Source of the DNA: an uncultured Eubacteriales bacterium
GTDB taxonomy: Bacteria; Bacillota; Clostridia; Oscillospirales; Acutalibacteraceae
Reading direction: 5' to 3'
Assembly (NCBI GenBank): GCA_934643185.1
Contig: CAKUBN010000019.1
Coordinates: 1-38,123 of the forward strand
Length of the DNA: 38,123 bases
Positions 1 to 8,500 of this stretch are shown piece by piece. The notes beneath the pieces were generated by a model. That model worked only from the letters and a program-made list of their open reading frames with translations. It ran no database searches and was not told the DNA's origin. The translations under genes and the position numbers were made by a program. How positions within the stretch are numbered: position 1 is the first letter of the stretch; the number at the start of each line of letters is the position of its first letter.

Positions 1-118
1 CTCCAAAATGAAATGTAGGTATTTTTGTCGCTTACCTTTAGATATTTCACCTGTCTACTTGACAAGGGGCATATCATCTGAGAGAGTTCCGGGCATACGG
101 CTGTTTATTCATTTTCAT

Positions 119-742
119 TTAATTTTCTTTCGCTTCGTTTAAAAGCGCTTGGATTTTGGTGCGCACGAGGTCGTAGGCGACGTCGTTCATGCCGCTGTTG
201 ATGACGAGATCGGCGCGGCTTTTGGTGGGCTCTACATATAAATAGTGCATGGGCTTTACGGTTTGCAGATACTGCGCCGCAACGCCCTCAAGGTCGCGCC
301 CACGCTCGCGCACGTCGCGGATGGCACGGCGCAGAATGCGCTCGTCCGCATCCGCCTCGACGAAAATTTTGATGTCCAAGAGCTCTAAAAGCTCCGGATC
401 CTGCAAAGTCAAAATGCCCTCAATGATGATGACGGGCTTTGGCTCCACGTGCACGGTCGCTTTGGCGCGCGTGTGCAGCTTATAATCGTAGGTCGGCGAA
501 TCGACAGCCTCGCCTGCCTTGAGCTTTTTCACGTGCTCGATCAAGAGATTCGTCTCGAACGCGGCGGGGTGGTCGTAATTCACCTTTTTGCGTTCTTCAA
601 ACGAGATGCCGTCCTGGCTGCGGTAGTAATTATCGTGGTACAAAACCGCCACGTCGTTCGGGTAGGCGTCCCGAATGCGGTTTGTGAACGTCGACTTGCC
701 GGAGCCTGTGCCGCCCGCAATGCCGATGACCGTACAGTTCAT
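119..742 (-). CDS. udk: Uridine kinase
   Basis: This 207-residue cytosolic enzyme should phosphorylate uridine and cytidine to UMP and CMP in pyrimidine salvage. The P-loop GIAGGTGSGKST lies near residues 7-18. The family segments YHDNYY, NYDHPAAF and PTYDYKLHTR follow, then EGILTLQDPELLELLDIKIFV in broken form, and the RRxxRDVRERGRD lid. Length and order match Udk. The open frame runs further upstream, but the start at 742 is chosen because it gives the canonical MNCTVIGIAGG N-terminus and has an AGGAGG ribosome site about 8 bases upstream. The gene has its own promoter at 783-810 and is not coupled to the sigma operon. It is a confident family assignment. Confidence 0.95.
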   Translation of the reverse strand: MNCTVIGIAGGTGSGKSTFTNRIRDAYPNDVAVLYHDNYYRSQDGISFEERKKVNYDHPAAFETNLLIEHVKKLKAGEAVDSPTYDYKLHTRAKATVHVEPKPVIIIEGILTLQDPELLELLDIKIFVEADADERILRRAIRDVRERGRDLEGVAAQYLQTVKPMHYLYVEPTKSRADLVINSGMNDVAYDLVRTKIQALLNEAKEN

Positions 743-782
743 ACATTTTTCCTCCTGTTCCCCCAATGAACATACTGTGTTT

Positions 783-810
783 ATTATACCGTTTTCCGTG
801 GGTTTTGCAA
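783..810 (-). promoter_or_regulatory. Sigma-A-type promoter of udk
   Basis: Read on the minus strand this is TTGCAA, a 16-bp spacer, then TATAAT. It lies about 40 bases upstream of the udk start and inside the gap between udk and the anti-sigma gene. Confidence 0.7.
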
Positions 811-828
811 GAGAAGCGCTGTGCGGTT

Positions 829-1467
829 TTATTCGAGTTTTGCGAGGAGCGCCGGCCATGCCTCGGCGGCAATGCCGTTTGAGAGGCTCAGCGAGTAGGA
901 GAAGCCGTTTTTTTGCCAAACAGCGAGCGTATAGCGCCCGTTTTCGCCCTTTAATGTGACCGATACGCCGTTTACGGTGAGCGTTTTTATATCGCCGTAC
1001 GTATTGTAATCGCCGGAGTTATCCTCTGCGCCGCGCGATTTGCGCAGGCAGGCGGTCTCCTGATCGGCGCCGGTGTATTCGACCTCGGCCATGCCGTTTT
1101 CATAGGCGGCGTACTGCACATTCTGCGGCGTGAACGGCAAGCTGCTTGAAAGCTCCGGCACGGGGAAGCCGACGACGGCCTCCAGCTCGGCCTGCGTTGC
1201 ATAGACTGCCGCGCCCCACGCGGTCGTGGTCTCGGGCTCCTTTGGCACATCGGTTTGCAGGAGCCTTGGCAAGAACAAACCGCCCAGCAAAAGCAATACG
1301 AAGCACGCGGCAAGCGAACCGTATTTTTTCAAACTGTGGCCCGGAAAACGCACGATGTTCGATTTTGAAAGGTCTGCCGTTTCCACATTTTTCATGATGC
1401 GCGCGTACATTTCCGGCGTGACCTCGAGCTTTTCCATGATCTCATTATATTTACGCATCGAAGTCAT
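829..1467 (-). CDS. Anti-sigma factor-like membrane protein with a DUF4367-like C-terminal domain
   Basis: This 212-residue protein probably holds the ECF sigma factor encoded just upstream. It has a short cytosolic N-terminus, one membrane segment at about residues 50-67, and an outside domain of about 140 residues. That domain (RKSRGAEDNSGDY, then VSVTLKGENG and AVWQKNGFSYSLS) closely parallels the C-terminus of the lipoprotein at 2060-2578 (RKAPGEDDISGDY, VTLKGDGE, AVWTEDGYTYSV). The start at 1467 overlaps the sigma gene by 17 bases and has an AAAGGGGAG site inside that gene, which implies translational coupling. Gene order and the single-span topology support the anti-sigma role. No known anti-sigma zinc motif is visible, so the role is inferred from context. 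Confidence 0.75.
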   Translation of the reverse strand: MTSMRKYNEIMEKLEVTPEMYARIMKNVETADLSKSNIVRFPGHSLKKYGSLAACFVLLLLGGLFLPRLLQTDVPKEPETTTAWGAAVYATQAELEAVVGFPVPELSSSLPFTPQNVQYAAYENGMAEVEYTGADQETACLRKSRGAEDNSGDYNTYGDIKTLTVNGVSVTLKGENGRYTLAVWQKNGFSYSLSLSNGIAAEAWPALLAKLE

Positions 1468-2032
1468 ACTCCCCTTTCAGAAGTGTTTTCAGCTTCTCCC
1501 GTCCACGGCTGAGGTGCGCGCGCACGGTGCTTTCGTTTTGGTTTAAGATCTGCGCGATCTCACGAGTGGAATAGCCCTCCTCGTAAAAGAGGTGCACAGC
1601 TTCCCGGTAAGGCACGGGCAATTTCTTTACGGTTTCCCACACAAAGCTGAGGTCCTCGCGCTCTTCTGCCATAAGCTCGTCGTTGAGCTCGTCCGTTTGC
1701 CGCCGCGCATTGTAGCGCAGGCGGTTTTTGCTGAGGTTTGATGCTGTGCGCAGCAGCCATGCTTTTTCATGCTGCTCGTTTTGAAACGTAGGCGCGGCTT
1801 TTAAAAACTGGATGAGCGTATCCTGCAAAACCTCTTCGGCGTCATCCATATTATGCAGGTAGCTGTACGCATACCGCAAAATGGCATTGCCGTGCGTTTC
1901 CAGCAGATGCGCTGCGCGGCGGTTGAGTTCTTCCCGGCTTTCGGGTTCAGCTTCCGCCGGTTTCGCGAACAGCGCGGCGAAAAACGAGAATATCCGCACG
2001 CCTATTGAATTTTGCTGCCATACGCCGACCAT
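1451..2032 (-). CDS. ECF-type RNA polymerase sigma factor (sigma-70 family)
   Basis: This 193-residue sigma factor has region 2 at about residues 45-110 (YAYSYLHNMDDAEEVLQDTLIQF, in broken form, and EKAWLLRTASNLSKNRLR). Region 4 is at about 130-185 (LPVPYREAVHLFYEEGYSTREIAQIL and ESTVRAHLSRGREKLK). There is no region 3, as expected for ECF sigmas. The N-terminus has about 25 extra residues, but the start at 2032 has an AAAGAGGG site at suitable distance. It is second in a minus-strand operon of lipoprotein, sigma and anti-sigma genes. A possible autoregulated promoter lies at 2634-2662. The inducing signal cannot be read from sequence. Confidence 0.92.
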   Translation of the reverse strand: MVGVWQQNSIGVRIFSFFAALFAKPAEAEPESREELNRRAAHLLETHGNAILRYAYSYLHNMDDAEEVLQDTLIQFLKAAPTFQNEQHEKAWLLRTASNLSKNRLRYNARRQTDELNDELMAEEREDLSFVWETVKKLPVPYREAVHLFYEEGYSTREIAQILNQNESTVRAHLSRGREKLKTLLKGEYDFDA

Positions 2033-2059
2033 CGCCGTACCCTCTTTCCTTTTTGAATT

Positions 2060-2578
2060 TTACTTTACTGCTTCCACGATCGCGGTGCAGTCCTCACGGG
2101 AGAGCCCTGCGTCGCTGTACACGGAATACGTATAGCCGTCTTCCGTCCACACGGCATTGTGGAATGTTTCACCGTCGCCTTTTAACGTTACGGTGCGGCC
2201 GCCGATCTCTGTTTCTTCTGCGCCGTTATACTGGGTATAATCGCCGCTGATATCGTCTTCGCCCGGCGCTTTGCGGATGCAGATCTGATGCTCGTCGTTT
2301 CTGTACTGCACCTCCATGAGCTGTTCGTCATGGAGCACGCGATAATAGACCTCGGGGTAATTTTCGATGCTTTCCGGCACCGTGAGGTCAAATCCAACGG
2401 CCTTGATTGCTTCCTGCAGGGAATCATAATCCGTAAACGGGTTTGCGATTTGGGTGTTTTCGCTTGAGGCGGAGGTGTTCTCCGCCGCCGAGGTATTCGA
2501 CGCGGCATTGCAGGCTGCGGCGGAAAACAGCAAAGCGGCTGCAAGCAAAACAACAAATACATTTTTAAACTTTTTCAT
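2060..2578 (-). CDS. Lipoprotein with the same DUF4367-like domain as the neighbouring anti-sigma protein
   Basis: The 172-residue product starts with a lipoprotein signal peptide (MKKFKNVFVVLLAAALLF) and a cysteine at residue 23. A Ser/Thr/Ala-rich linker follows, then a C-terminal domain homologous to that of the anti-sigma protein at 829-1467. The start at 2578 is preferred over upstream in-frame codons because only it gives a signal peptide and it follows a ribosome site. Only 27 bases separate its stop from the sigma gene, so it is probably the first gene of the operon. A reasonable inference is that it senses or competes for the same extracytoplasmic ligand as the anti-sigma protein. 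The biochemical function is unknown. Confidence 0.8.
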   Translation of the reverse strand: MKKFKNVFVVLLAAALLFSAAACNAASNTSAAENTSASSENTQIANPFTDYDSLQEAIKAVGFDLTVPESIENYPEVYYRVLHDEQLMEVQYRNDEHQICIRKAPGEDDISGDYTQYNGAEETEIGGRTVTLKGDGETFHNAVWTEDGYTYSVYSDAGLSREDCTAIVEAVK

Positions 2579-2633
2579 AAGACAGGTTCCTTTCTTTCGG
2601 GCTTTTCGTGCCCGTTTTTGTTCTTCTGCCCTA

Positions 2634-2662
2634 TATACACCCGGGAATCTCGAAATGTTGCA
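2634..2662 (-). promoter_or_regulatory. Candidate ECF-sigma promoter for the lipoprotein-sigma-anti-sigma operon
   Basis: On the minus strand the sequence is TGCAAC, a 16-bp spacer, then GTGTATATAG. This resembles ECF promoters (an AAC-type -35 and a GTCTAT-like -10) rather than the TTGACA/TATAAT elements of other promoters here. It lies 56 bases upstream of the first gene. The assignment to this sigma factor is inference. Confidence 0.5.
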
Positions 2663-2667
2663 CGGTT

Positions 2668-2695
2668 TCAAAAACTTTTTTAAAAAAGTTTTTGA
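2668..2695. repeat. Perfect 28-bp palindrome just upstream of the sigma operon promoter
   Basis: Two 14-bp arms (TCAAAAACTTTTTT and its exact complement) meet with no spacer, 5 bp upstream of the candidate -35 element. It could be an operator, a cruciform, a terminator for readthrough from the PHP gene, or a remnant of the GTTTTTGA-containing repeat seen at 36681-36711. No function is assigned. Confidence 0.65.
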
Positions 2696-2713
2696 GTACA
2701 GCATAGCGCAAAG

Positions 2714-2768
2714 TGATGGAAACACCGCAGAGCGAGGGACAAGCCGTTCACTCTGCGGTGTTTCATCA
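2714..2768 (-). terminator. Terminator-like hairpin after the PHP gene
   Basis: GAAACACCGCAGAG at 2719-2732 pairs perfectly with 2751-2764, and five more pairs extend the stem past a one-base bulge. It begins two bases beyond the PHP stop codon. The U tract is weak (TTTCC), so termination may be partial. Confidence 0.65.
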
Positions 2769-2770
2769 AC

Positions 2771-3784
2771 TTACAGATCTTTCAAAAAGTACGCGTTCGT
2801 GCAGGCATGGCGGCCGTGGGCGTCTGTGACGGTGAAACGGATATACGCGGCATTTGTGGGCACGTCGAACGTGGCTTCCGTTAAAACCTCGTCTTTTTCC
2901 GCAAAACGGATGCCCGCCGTGCGGATGTCTGCCGAAAGACGGATGCTGTCCGCGGCGGTGCACGTGATGTGCGCTTTGCCGTCTTCGATCCATAATTCGT
3001 GAATTTCCGGGCCCTCGGAGGCGTAGAAATCGCCGTTTAAAAGCGCGTTTGTGATGGTTTTATACGCGAGCTTCTCGGCTTTGATCATCGTGAAGCCGCC
3101 GCCCGAATCACTTTGGCGGGTATTTAATGGGAAATTGTTGTGGTTATCGTCCGCCGCGATGGCGTAGATTTTGCGGCCCATGCGCAGGAGGTCATCATAC
3201 ACGCGGGGGTTATAATCCTCGTAGCCCTCCGTTTGGCAGTTGAAATTCACGATCTCCACGGCGTGCATGCCCTTGTAGTTTGCGTAATCGGGATAGGATT
3301 CCACCGACCACGTGGGGTGATTGTACGTGACGAAAAAGCCGCTTTCTCTTGCCGTGTTCATGATGTCGGAAATGCCCGCGCCGGTATACTCGCGCTCATA
3401 ATACGGCTGCGTTTTATCGTATTTAACTTTGTCCGCATACTGCGGCGCGTTGCCGAAGAGGTACTTCGGGTTCCACATGGGCTGCACGGTATTTTCGGGG
3501 TCAAGACCGATCATGCAGATGTGGCACGTGCGCGTGTGGCCCCAGTCTTCGCCCTCTTTGGTGATTTCCACCTCGAAGCCGTTGAGCGGCAGAAAGTGCT
3601 CGTCCTTGAGCTCCGGGTGCGGGATGAGCACATCGTGGTCTGTAAACGCGATGACGGAATAGCCCATGGACAAGTAAAGTGCTTTGAGCTCTTCGGGCGT
3701 TAAGCTGCCGTCTGAAACGGTGCTGTGGCAATGCAGATTTGCTTTATAAAACTGCCCGTCCTTTGACAAAAGATATTTTTTCAT
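2771..3784 (-). CDS. PHP-domain metal-dependent phosphoesterase
   Basis: This 337-residue protein opens with the PHP signature: NLHCHSTVSDG at about residues 16-26 and TDHD at about 48-51. Later metal ligands follow in TYNHPTW and in AADDNHNN. It should bind two or three metals and hydrolyse a phosphoester; the substrate is not evident. About 70 C-terminal residues form a beta-rich tail beyond the PHP barrel. The start at 3784 has a GGGAGGAAG ribosome site. An upstream in-frame ATG at 3856 is rejected because it would lie within and upstream of the promoter. The gene diverges from azlC, and the two promoters share the same 14-base -10 region. Confidence 0.88.
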   Translation of the reverse strand: MKKYLLSKDGQFYKANLHCHSTVSDGSLTPEELKALYLSMGYSVIAFTDHDVLIPHPELKDEHFLPLNGFEVEITKEGEDWGHTRTCHICMIGLDPENTVQPMWNPKYLFGNAPQYADKVKYDKTQPYYEREYTGAGISDIMNTARESGFFVTYNHPTWSVESYPDYANYKGMHAVEIVNFNCQTEGYEDYNPRVYDDLLRMGRKIYAIAADDNHNNFPLNTRQSDSGGGFTMIKAEKLAYKTITNALLNGDFYASEGPEIHELWIEDGKAHITCTAADSIRLSADIRTAGIRFAEKDEVLTEATFDVPTNAAYIRFTVTDAHGRHACTNAYFLKDL

Positions 3785-3823
3785 TTTTGCTTCCTCCCTG
3801 ACCTTGCAAATTCGGTCAGACAA

Positions 3824-3853
3824 AGTATAGCACAACGGGTCTGTCGTGTCCAA
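3824..3853 (-). promoter_or_regulatory. Promoter of the PHP gene
   Basis: On the minus strand: TTGGAC, an 18-bp spacer, then TATACT with an extended TGC. The core TGTGCTATACTTTG is identical to that of the divergent azlC promoter. Confidence 0.7.
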
Positions 3854-3871
3854 CATCTGCCGTGATTTTTC

Positions 3872-3900
3872 TTGTCGATTTTTCGTTCCTGTGCTATACT
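3872..3900 (+). promoter_or_regulatory. Promoter of azlCD
   Basis: TTGTCG, a 17-bp spacer, then TATACT with an extended TGC lie about 55 bases before azlC. The -10 region TGTGCTATACTTTG is shared with the divergent PHP promoter. Confidence 0.7.
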
Positions 3901-3953
3901 TTGGGTACTGCGTAAATCACGCGCGCAATTTTCCCTGAAAGGTGCCCTCCCCT

Positions 3954-4667
3954 ATGAAACGAAAAGCTTTTAAAGCTGCCTTTCCGCACACCATTCCCAT
4001 TTTTGCGGGGTTCTGGTTTCTCGGCATGGCATACGGCATTTATATGAACGCCTCCGGCTTCTCCTTTGTGTACCCCATGCTGATGAGCCTGCTCATCTAT
4101 GGCGGGTCGCTGGAATTTGTGGCGGTAGAAATACTTTTAAGCCCGTTTGCCCCGGTGCAGGTCCTCATTATGACGCTGCTCATTCAGGCGCGGCATTTGT
4201 TTTACGGCATCTCGATGCTGGATAAATTCAAGGGCACGGGCTGGAAAAAGTTCTATCTCATTTTCGGTATGTGCGACGAGACGTTTTCCATCAACTACAC
4301 GGCCGAGATCCCCGAGGATGTGGACAAGGGCTGGTTCATGTTTTTCGTCACGATGCTCGACCGCATTTACTGGGTCTCCGGCGCGACGATCGGCGGGCTT
4401 GTCGGCTCGCTTTTGACGTTTGACACGACCGGCATCAACTTTGTGATGACCGCGATGTTCGTCGTCATTTTCCTCGAACAATGGCTGAAGGACAAAAACC
4501 ACACGCCCGCAATGCTCGGCCTTGCGGCTTCCGTTTTGTGCCTTGTGGTGTTCGGCGCGGATTCGTTTATGATCCCGACGATGGTGCTCATTTTGCTGGC
4601 GCTCGCCGTGCTGCGCAAGCCGATCGAAGCGCGCGAGCTGAAAGGAACGGAGGCGAAGAAGGCATGA
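3954..4667 (+). CDS. azlC: AzlC-family branched-chain amino acid exporter, large subunit
   Basis: This is a hydrophobic 237-residue membrane protein with the AzlC pattern: AAFPHTIPIFAGFWFLG near the N-terminus, YGGSLEFVAVEIL, QARHLFYGISML and GMCDETFS. With AzlD it is expected to export branched-chain amino acids or toxic analogues such as azaleucine. An in-frame GTG at 3942 is possible, but the AAAGG site overlaps it, so ATG 3954 is chosen. The stop overlaps the azlD start as ATGA. The two-gene layout matches the family. The exact substrate is known only by homology. Confidence 0.92.
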   Translation: MKRKAFKAAFPHTIPIFAGFWFLGMAYGIYMNASGFSFVYPMLMSLLIYGGSLEFVAVEILLSPFAPVQVLIMTLLIQARHLFYGISMLDKFKGTGWKKFYLIFGMCDETFSINYTAEIPEDVDKGWFMFFVTMLDRIYWVSGATIGGLVGSLLTFDTTGINFVMTAMFVVIFLEQWLKDKNHTPAMLGLAASVLCLVVFGADSFMIPTMVLILLALAVLRKPIEARELKGTEAKKA

Positions 4668-4990
4668 CGATACCGCAGCAGATCATTACGATAGGACTTT
4701 GCGTTTTGGGCACGATGACAACGCGCTTTCTGCCGTTTATCGTGTTCCGCGAAAACCGCAAAACGCCCGCATTTGTCCAGTATATCGGCAAATATCTGCC
4801 CGGCGCGGTGTTTGGCATGCTGGTCATTTACTGCCTGAAAAACGTGGATATTGTAGGCGGCAGCCACGGCCTGCCGGAGTTCATCTCGATTTTTGTCACC
4901 GCGGGCGTGCATTTATGGAAGCGCCAAATGCTGCTTTCCATCGCCGCCGGAACGGTGTGCTATATGCTTTTACTGCAATTTGTGTTTTAA
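4664..4990 (+). CDS. azlD: AzlD-family branched-chain amino acid transporter, small subunit
   Basis: The product has 108 residues and about four membrane segments, the usual size for AzlD. The motif TTRFLPFIVF and the segment KYLPGAVFGMLVIYCLK fit the family. It starts inside the azlC stop (ATGA overlap), so the two subunits are probably made in equal amounts by coupled translation. It is the partner of AzlC in export. No separate promoter is seen. Confidence 0.92.
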   Translation: MTIPQQIITIGLCVLGTMTTRFLPFIVFRENRKTPAFVQYIGKYLPGAVFGMLVIYCLKNVDIVGGSHGLPEFISIFVTAGVHLWKRQMLLSIAAGTVCYMLLLQFVF

Positions 4991-5004
4991 AAAGGAGGTT
5001 CACG

Positions 5005-5460
5005 ATGGACGTCATCACAATAAAGCCGCACCACTTTATGGACATCATTAAGCTATACGGGAAAGGGATTGAGGTGTTTGTCCCCGACGAAAAAATGGGG
5101 CACGATTTTTATAAGGTCGCGAATCAAATCATCTCGGATAAGCAAGCTGTGCTTCGGCTGACGACGGACGGAGACGACATTTGCAAGCCCTGCAAGGCAT
5201 ACCAAACGCAATGTACAGACCCGCTTTCGACTATCCCCGGGTTCACCTCTAAAAACACATACAACAAAGCGCTGGATGAAAGAATGGCCGCGCTGTTCGG
5301 CTTAGATCTGAAAAAGACATACACCGCCGAAGAGCTGTGCTCGCTCTACGCTGACCGGCACGATTTGATTTTTGACGTGTGGAAGGAAGAGGACGAATAC
5401 GTGACAAAGGCGCGCCACGACTGGTTTGTAAACGGCGCAGAAAAATATTTAAACCGATAA
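5005..5460 (+). CDS. DUF1284-family protein
   Basis: This 151-residue soluble protein begins with ITIKPHHFMDIIKLYGKG, a DUF1284 hallmark. It contains a cysteine cluster CKPCKAYQTQC at about residues 61-71 that could bind a metal or an Fe-S cluster. An AAAGGAGG site precedes the start by 6 bases. It follows azlD by 14 bases and is probably cotranscribed, but nothing links it to amino acid export. The function of the family is unknown to me. Confidence 0.8.
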   Translation: MDVITIKPHHFMDIIKLYGKGIEVFVPDEKMGHDFYKVANQIISDKQAVLRLTTDGDDICKPCKAYQTQCTDPLSTIPGFTSKNTYNKALDERMAALFGLDLKKTYTAEELCSLYADRHDLIFDVWKEEDEYVTKARHDWFVNGAEKYLNR

Positions 5461-5469
5461 ATAAACAGC

Positions 5470-5513
5470 AACAAGCTCCGACAGACAAATGCAGTCTGCC
5501 GGAGCTTGTTTTA
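5470..5513. terminator. Terminator between convergent DUF1284 and surface-protein genes
   Basis: AACAAGCTCCGACAGAC at 5470-5486 pairs with 5494-5510 with one A-C mismatch, giving a 17-bp stem with a 7-base loop. It is followed by TT on the plus strand and by GCTGTTTATTT on the minus strand. It can serve both converging genes. Confidence 0.8.
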
Positions 5514-5545
5514 GGGAGGAAATATCTTCCGTTTAGGAAACGGTT

Positions 5546-8500
5546 TTATTTTGCGGCGTGCTTACCGCGCTTTTTATTGTAAATTGCAAGCACGGTGATG
5601 GCTGCGCCGGAAACGGCGAGGAAGGTAACACTGAAGATAACGGCGGTGTAATCGCTGCCGGTCTTCGGGGTGTTCGAGCCGTTATTGTTGTTGGTCGGGG
5701 CCGGGGTAGCGGTAGCCGCTGCGCTCGGTGTCGCCGTAGGCGCTGTTGTGGGCGTTGCGGTCGGCTCTGCGGACGGCGCCGTGGTTGGTTCAGCCGTAGG
5801 TTCCGCAGTCGGTGCGGGGGTTGCCGTGGGCTCCGTCGTCGGCTCTGCAGTCGGGGCCGGAGTTGCGGTCGGTTCCGTTGTGGGCTCTGCGGACGGTTCC
5901 GGGGTCACGATCGGCTCCGGGGTGATGGGCGTGTTTTCGTTGCGCGTATAGCCGCAAACGGTGCACTCCTCGTGCTTTGTGCCGGCCTCTGCGCTCTGGG
6001 TGCTGACACCGCTTTCCGCTTCGTCATTCACCCAAACGAAGGTGTGTGCCGCCTCGTTTACATGTACGCCGCAGGTCGTGTCGTCGCACGGGTTCCAGTG
6101 GGTGTTCTCGTCGAACTTCCAGACGGTCGTATCCGTTACAGCGTCCTCATGCTGCTCGGTGGTGAACTTATCGAGCGGCGGGGTAAGCTCAATGCCGGTC
6201 TTCCAGTAGAGCTCCTTGAGCGGGTCATCCGCGCCGGTCTGGCCGTTTTCGCCGTCCTTCACATGGCGGCTCGGGCTTGTAAGTGTGATGTCGCCGTTCA
6301 GTGCCTTGCCGGGCTTTGCGCTCCAGCCGTTATCGCTCGCCATTGCGCCCTGAAGGAACACTTCGCTTGTGGAGATGGTGCCGCTGCCGGAAACTGCCGT
6401 GCCGCCGTTGCCGAAGACGGACTGGCCGCCGATGGCAACGAGCTTGCCGTTGCCGGTGATGGTACCGTTCAGGTCGATCGCCGTGCCGCCGGTAAGGTCC
6501 ATAATGACCGTTGCACCGCCGCCGTATGCGACGAGCGTTGCGCCGTCTTCGAGGTTCAGCGTGCCGTTGACCTGCAGAGCGGTCTGGCCGATCTTGCTGC
6601 CGGCTTCGTCGCCTTCAATGAAGACCTGACCCTTAACGGTCACATTGCCGTTTGTGACAACGACCGGGGCAGACGTGGTACGGTCCGCCGTGTCGCCGTT
6701 TGCAAGGTAGTTTGCGTGGGAATAAATCGCTGCGTTTTCAAGGACAGCGCCGTCTGCAAGGCGGATCTGGCCGCAAACGGAAGCACCCGTCTTGAAATCG
6801 CCGTCGAATGCGCTGTAGTTCATGGAGAACGTACCGCCGCCCTGCACGTCGATGATGCCCTGCACGACGGAATCGTCCAGTGTGAGCTTGCCGCCGTCTT
6901 CAATGACGATACGCACGCTGCTGAGGATCTCCATGTTGGTGAGGGTCAAATCGCAGCCGGCCGGGATGTACAGTGTCTGCGGGATGTTGCCCGCTTCTAC
7001 CTCGTCCCAAGAGAGGTCATAGCCGAGGTAGCCGTATGTGCCGCTTTCATGCGAGCCGAACCAAACTTCGAGGTCAGCCGGTACACGGACGCTTTCTTCT
7101 TCGCCGTCCACGTTGCTGCCGAAGTTCTTGATGGCCCACGGTTCCATGATGTCCCAAGCGTACTTGCCGCTTTCATATTTTCTGAGGTTTTCGAGCTTGA
7201 TCTGCTCGGCGAGGGTCTCTTCGCCGGTGTAAATTACAAAGGGCAGCGTGTTGCTGGTGGCTTTTCTGCCCTGATTGTCTTCGATGGAAACCGAGATGAG
7301 GTACTTGCCCGCATCCTTCGGTGTGCCGCTCAGCGTGAGAGAACTGCTGATGGCCGGCATGAAGACGCCCTTCATGCCGCAGTCTGCGTCTTCCGGTGTG
7401 CCGTTTTCGACATCCGAAACGATGCTGACTTTGCTGTCGTTCAAATCGATTTTGTTTTCAATCGTGGAATCAGAGCTGTCAAGTCTTACCCAATCGTTCT
7501 CGGTCGGTTCTGTGCCTTTTTCGGTCAGCGCGCCGTAAACGGTAACGTTGCTGTTGTTGTTCGAGGTAGAACCGCCTGTGCTTGCGCCGGAAACGCCGTC
7601 GTAATCCTTCTGGCCGACGATAGCAGCTTCAAACGAGCCCTCGATCTTTACGTGCAGCTCAAGCGGGTCGCCCTCACCGTCGTCTGCCACGAGAGATGCC
7701 TTGCCGTCCTTATCTACAACGAACTTGAGGTTCAGGTCTTCATAGCCCTTTGCGGAAATGGTGATGACGTCGCCGCTTCTGACAGGCACTTCGTTCTCGG
7801 AAGTCGAGTAGCTCTTCTGCGCGATCGTGATCAAATTGTTGTCGGCATCTTTATAATATGCGCCGCCGGTAGACGGTGCATAGGATTTGCGTGTCCAGGA
7901 AACGCCATTCACCTTAAAATCGGTGACGTTTTTCACGTAATCGTCCGGCTTTGCAAATTTAATGTTCCAATCATTGCCAAAAGCATCGCTTTCCAAAGTG
8001 ACATCCTTGATGTCAACCGTTTTCGTCGGCTCTTCAGTCGAAGCGATAACAGCGGAGTGATTTGTTTTGTTCAGCGTGAGCGTGAGCGGCTTGTAGCCGG
8101 TCGCTTTGATGACACAGGTTGCGGTATCGCCCTCAAAGCCTTCGCCGATCAAGATTCTGCCGCTGTTGCGGATGTAGTAATAATCGTTGCTTGAAACGTC
8201 GAACGAATTGTCAGCTTTTTTCCATGCCGTACCGTTGATTTCAACATCCGTCACAGCCTCCAGCCATTCCTCACCGTTTTCAAAAGTGATCTGGAAATCA
8301 TAGCCAAAGTAACTGCCGGAAGTAAACTCCGTCGGTGGATCCTTATCCTCTACCGGCTTCGGTTCTTCACTCGGTTCCGTGGTCGGCGGAGCAGTCGGGG
8401 TAGATGTGCCCACAACCGCGGTATGGTTCGTCTTGTTCAGTGTGAGCGTGAGCGGCTTATAGCCTTCTGCGGTGATGACGCAGACTGCCGTATCATTTAC

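Noticed and set aside
59..64. TTGACA as a promoter at the left edge
   Set aside because: No -10 element occurs at 15-19 bases, and no rightward gene follows.
449..769. Plus-strand open frame inside udk
   Set aside because: It is a shadow of the uridine kinase reading frame without a ribosome site or family match.
5700..5910. Short tandem repeats suggesting a CRISPR array
   Set aside because: They are in-frame Pro-Thr-Glu-Ala codons of the wall-spanning linker. There are no constant repeats with unique spacers.
5558..8194. An 878-codon open frame on the plus strand, antisense to the surface-protein gene
   Set aside because: Its protein is Arg/Cys/Val-rich with no domain or signal, and the minus frame encodes a coherent signal peptide, repeats and sorting signal. 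GC-biased codons of the real gene keep the opposite frame open.
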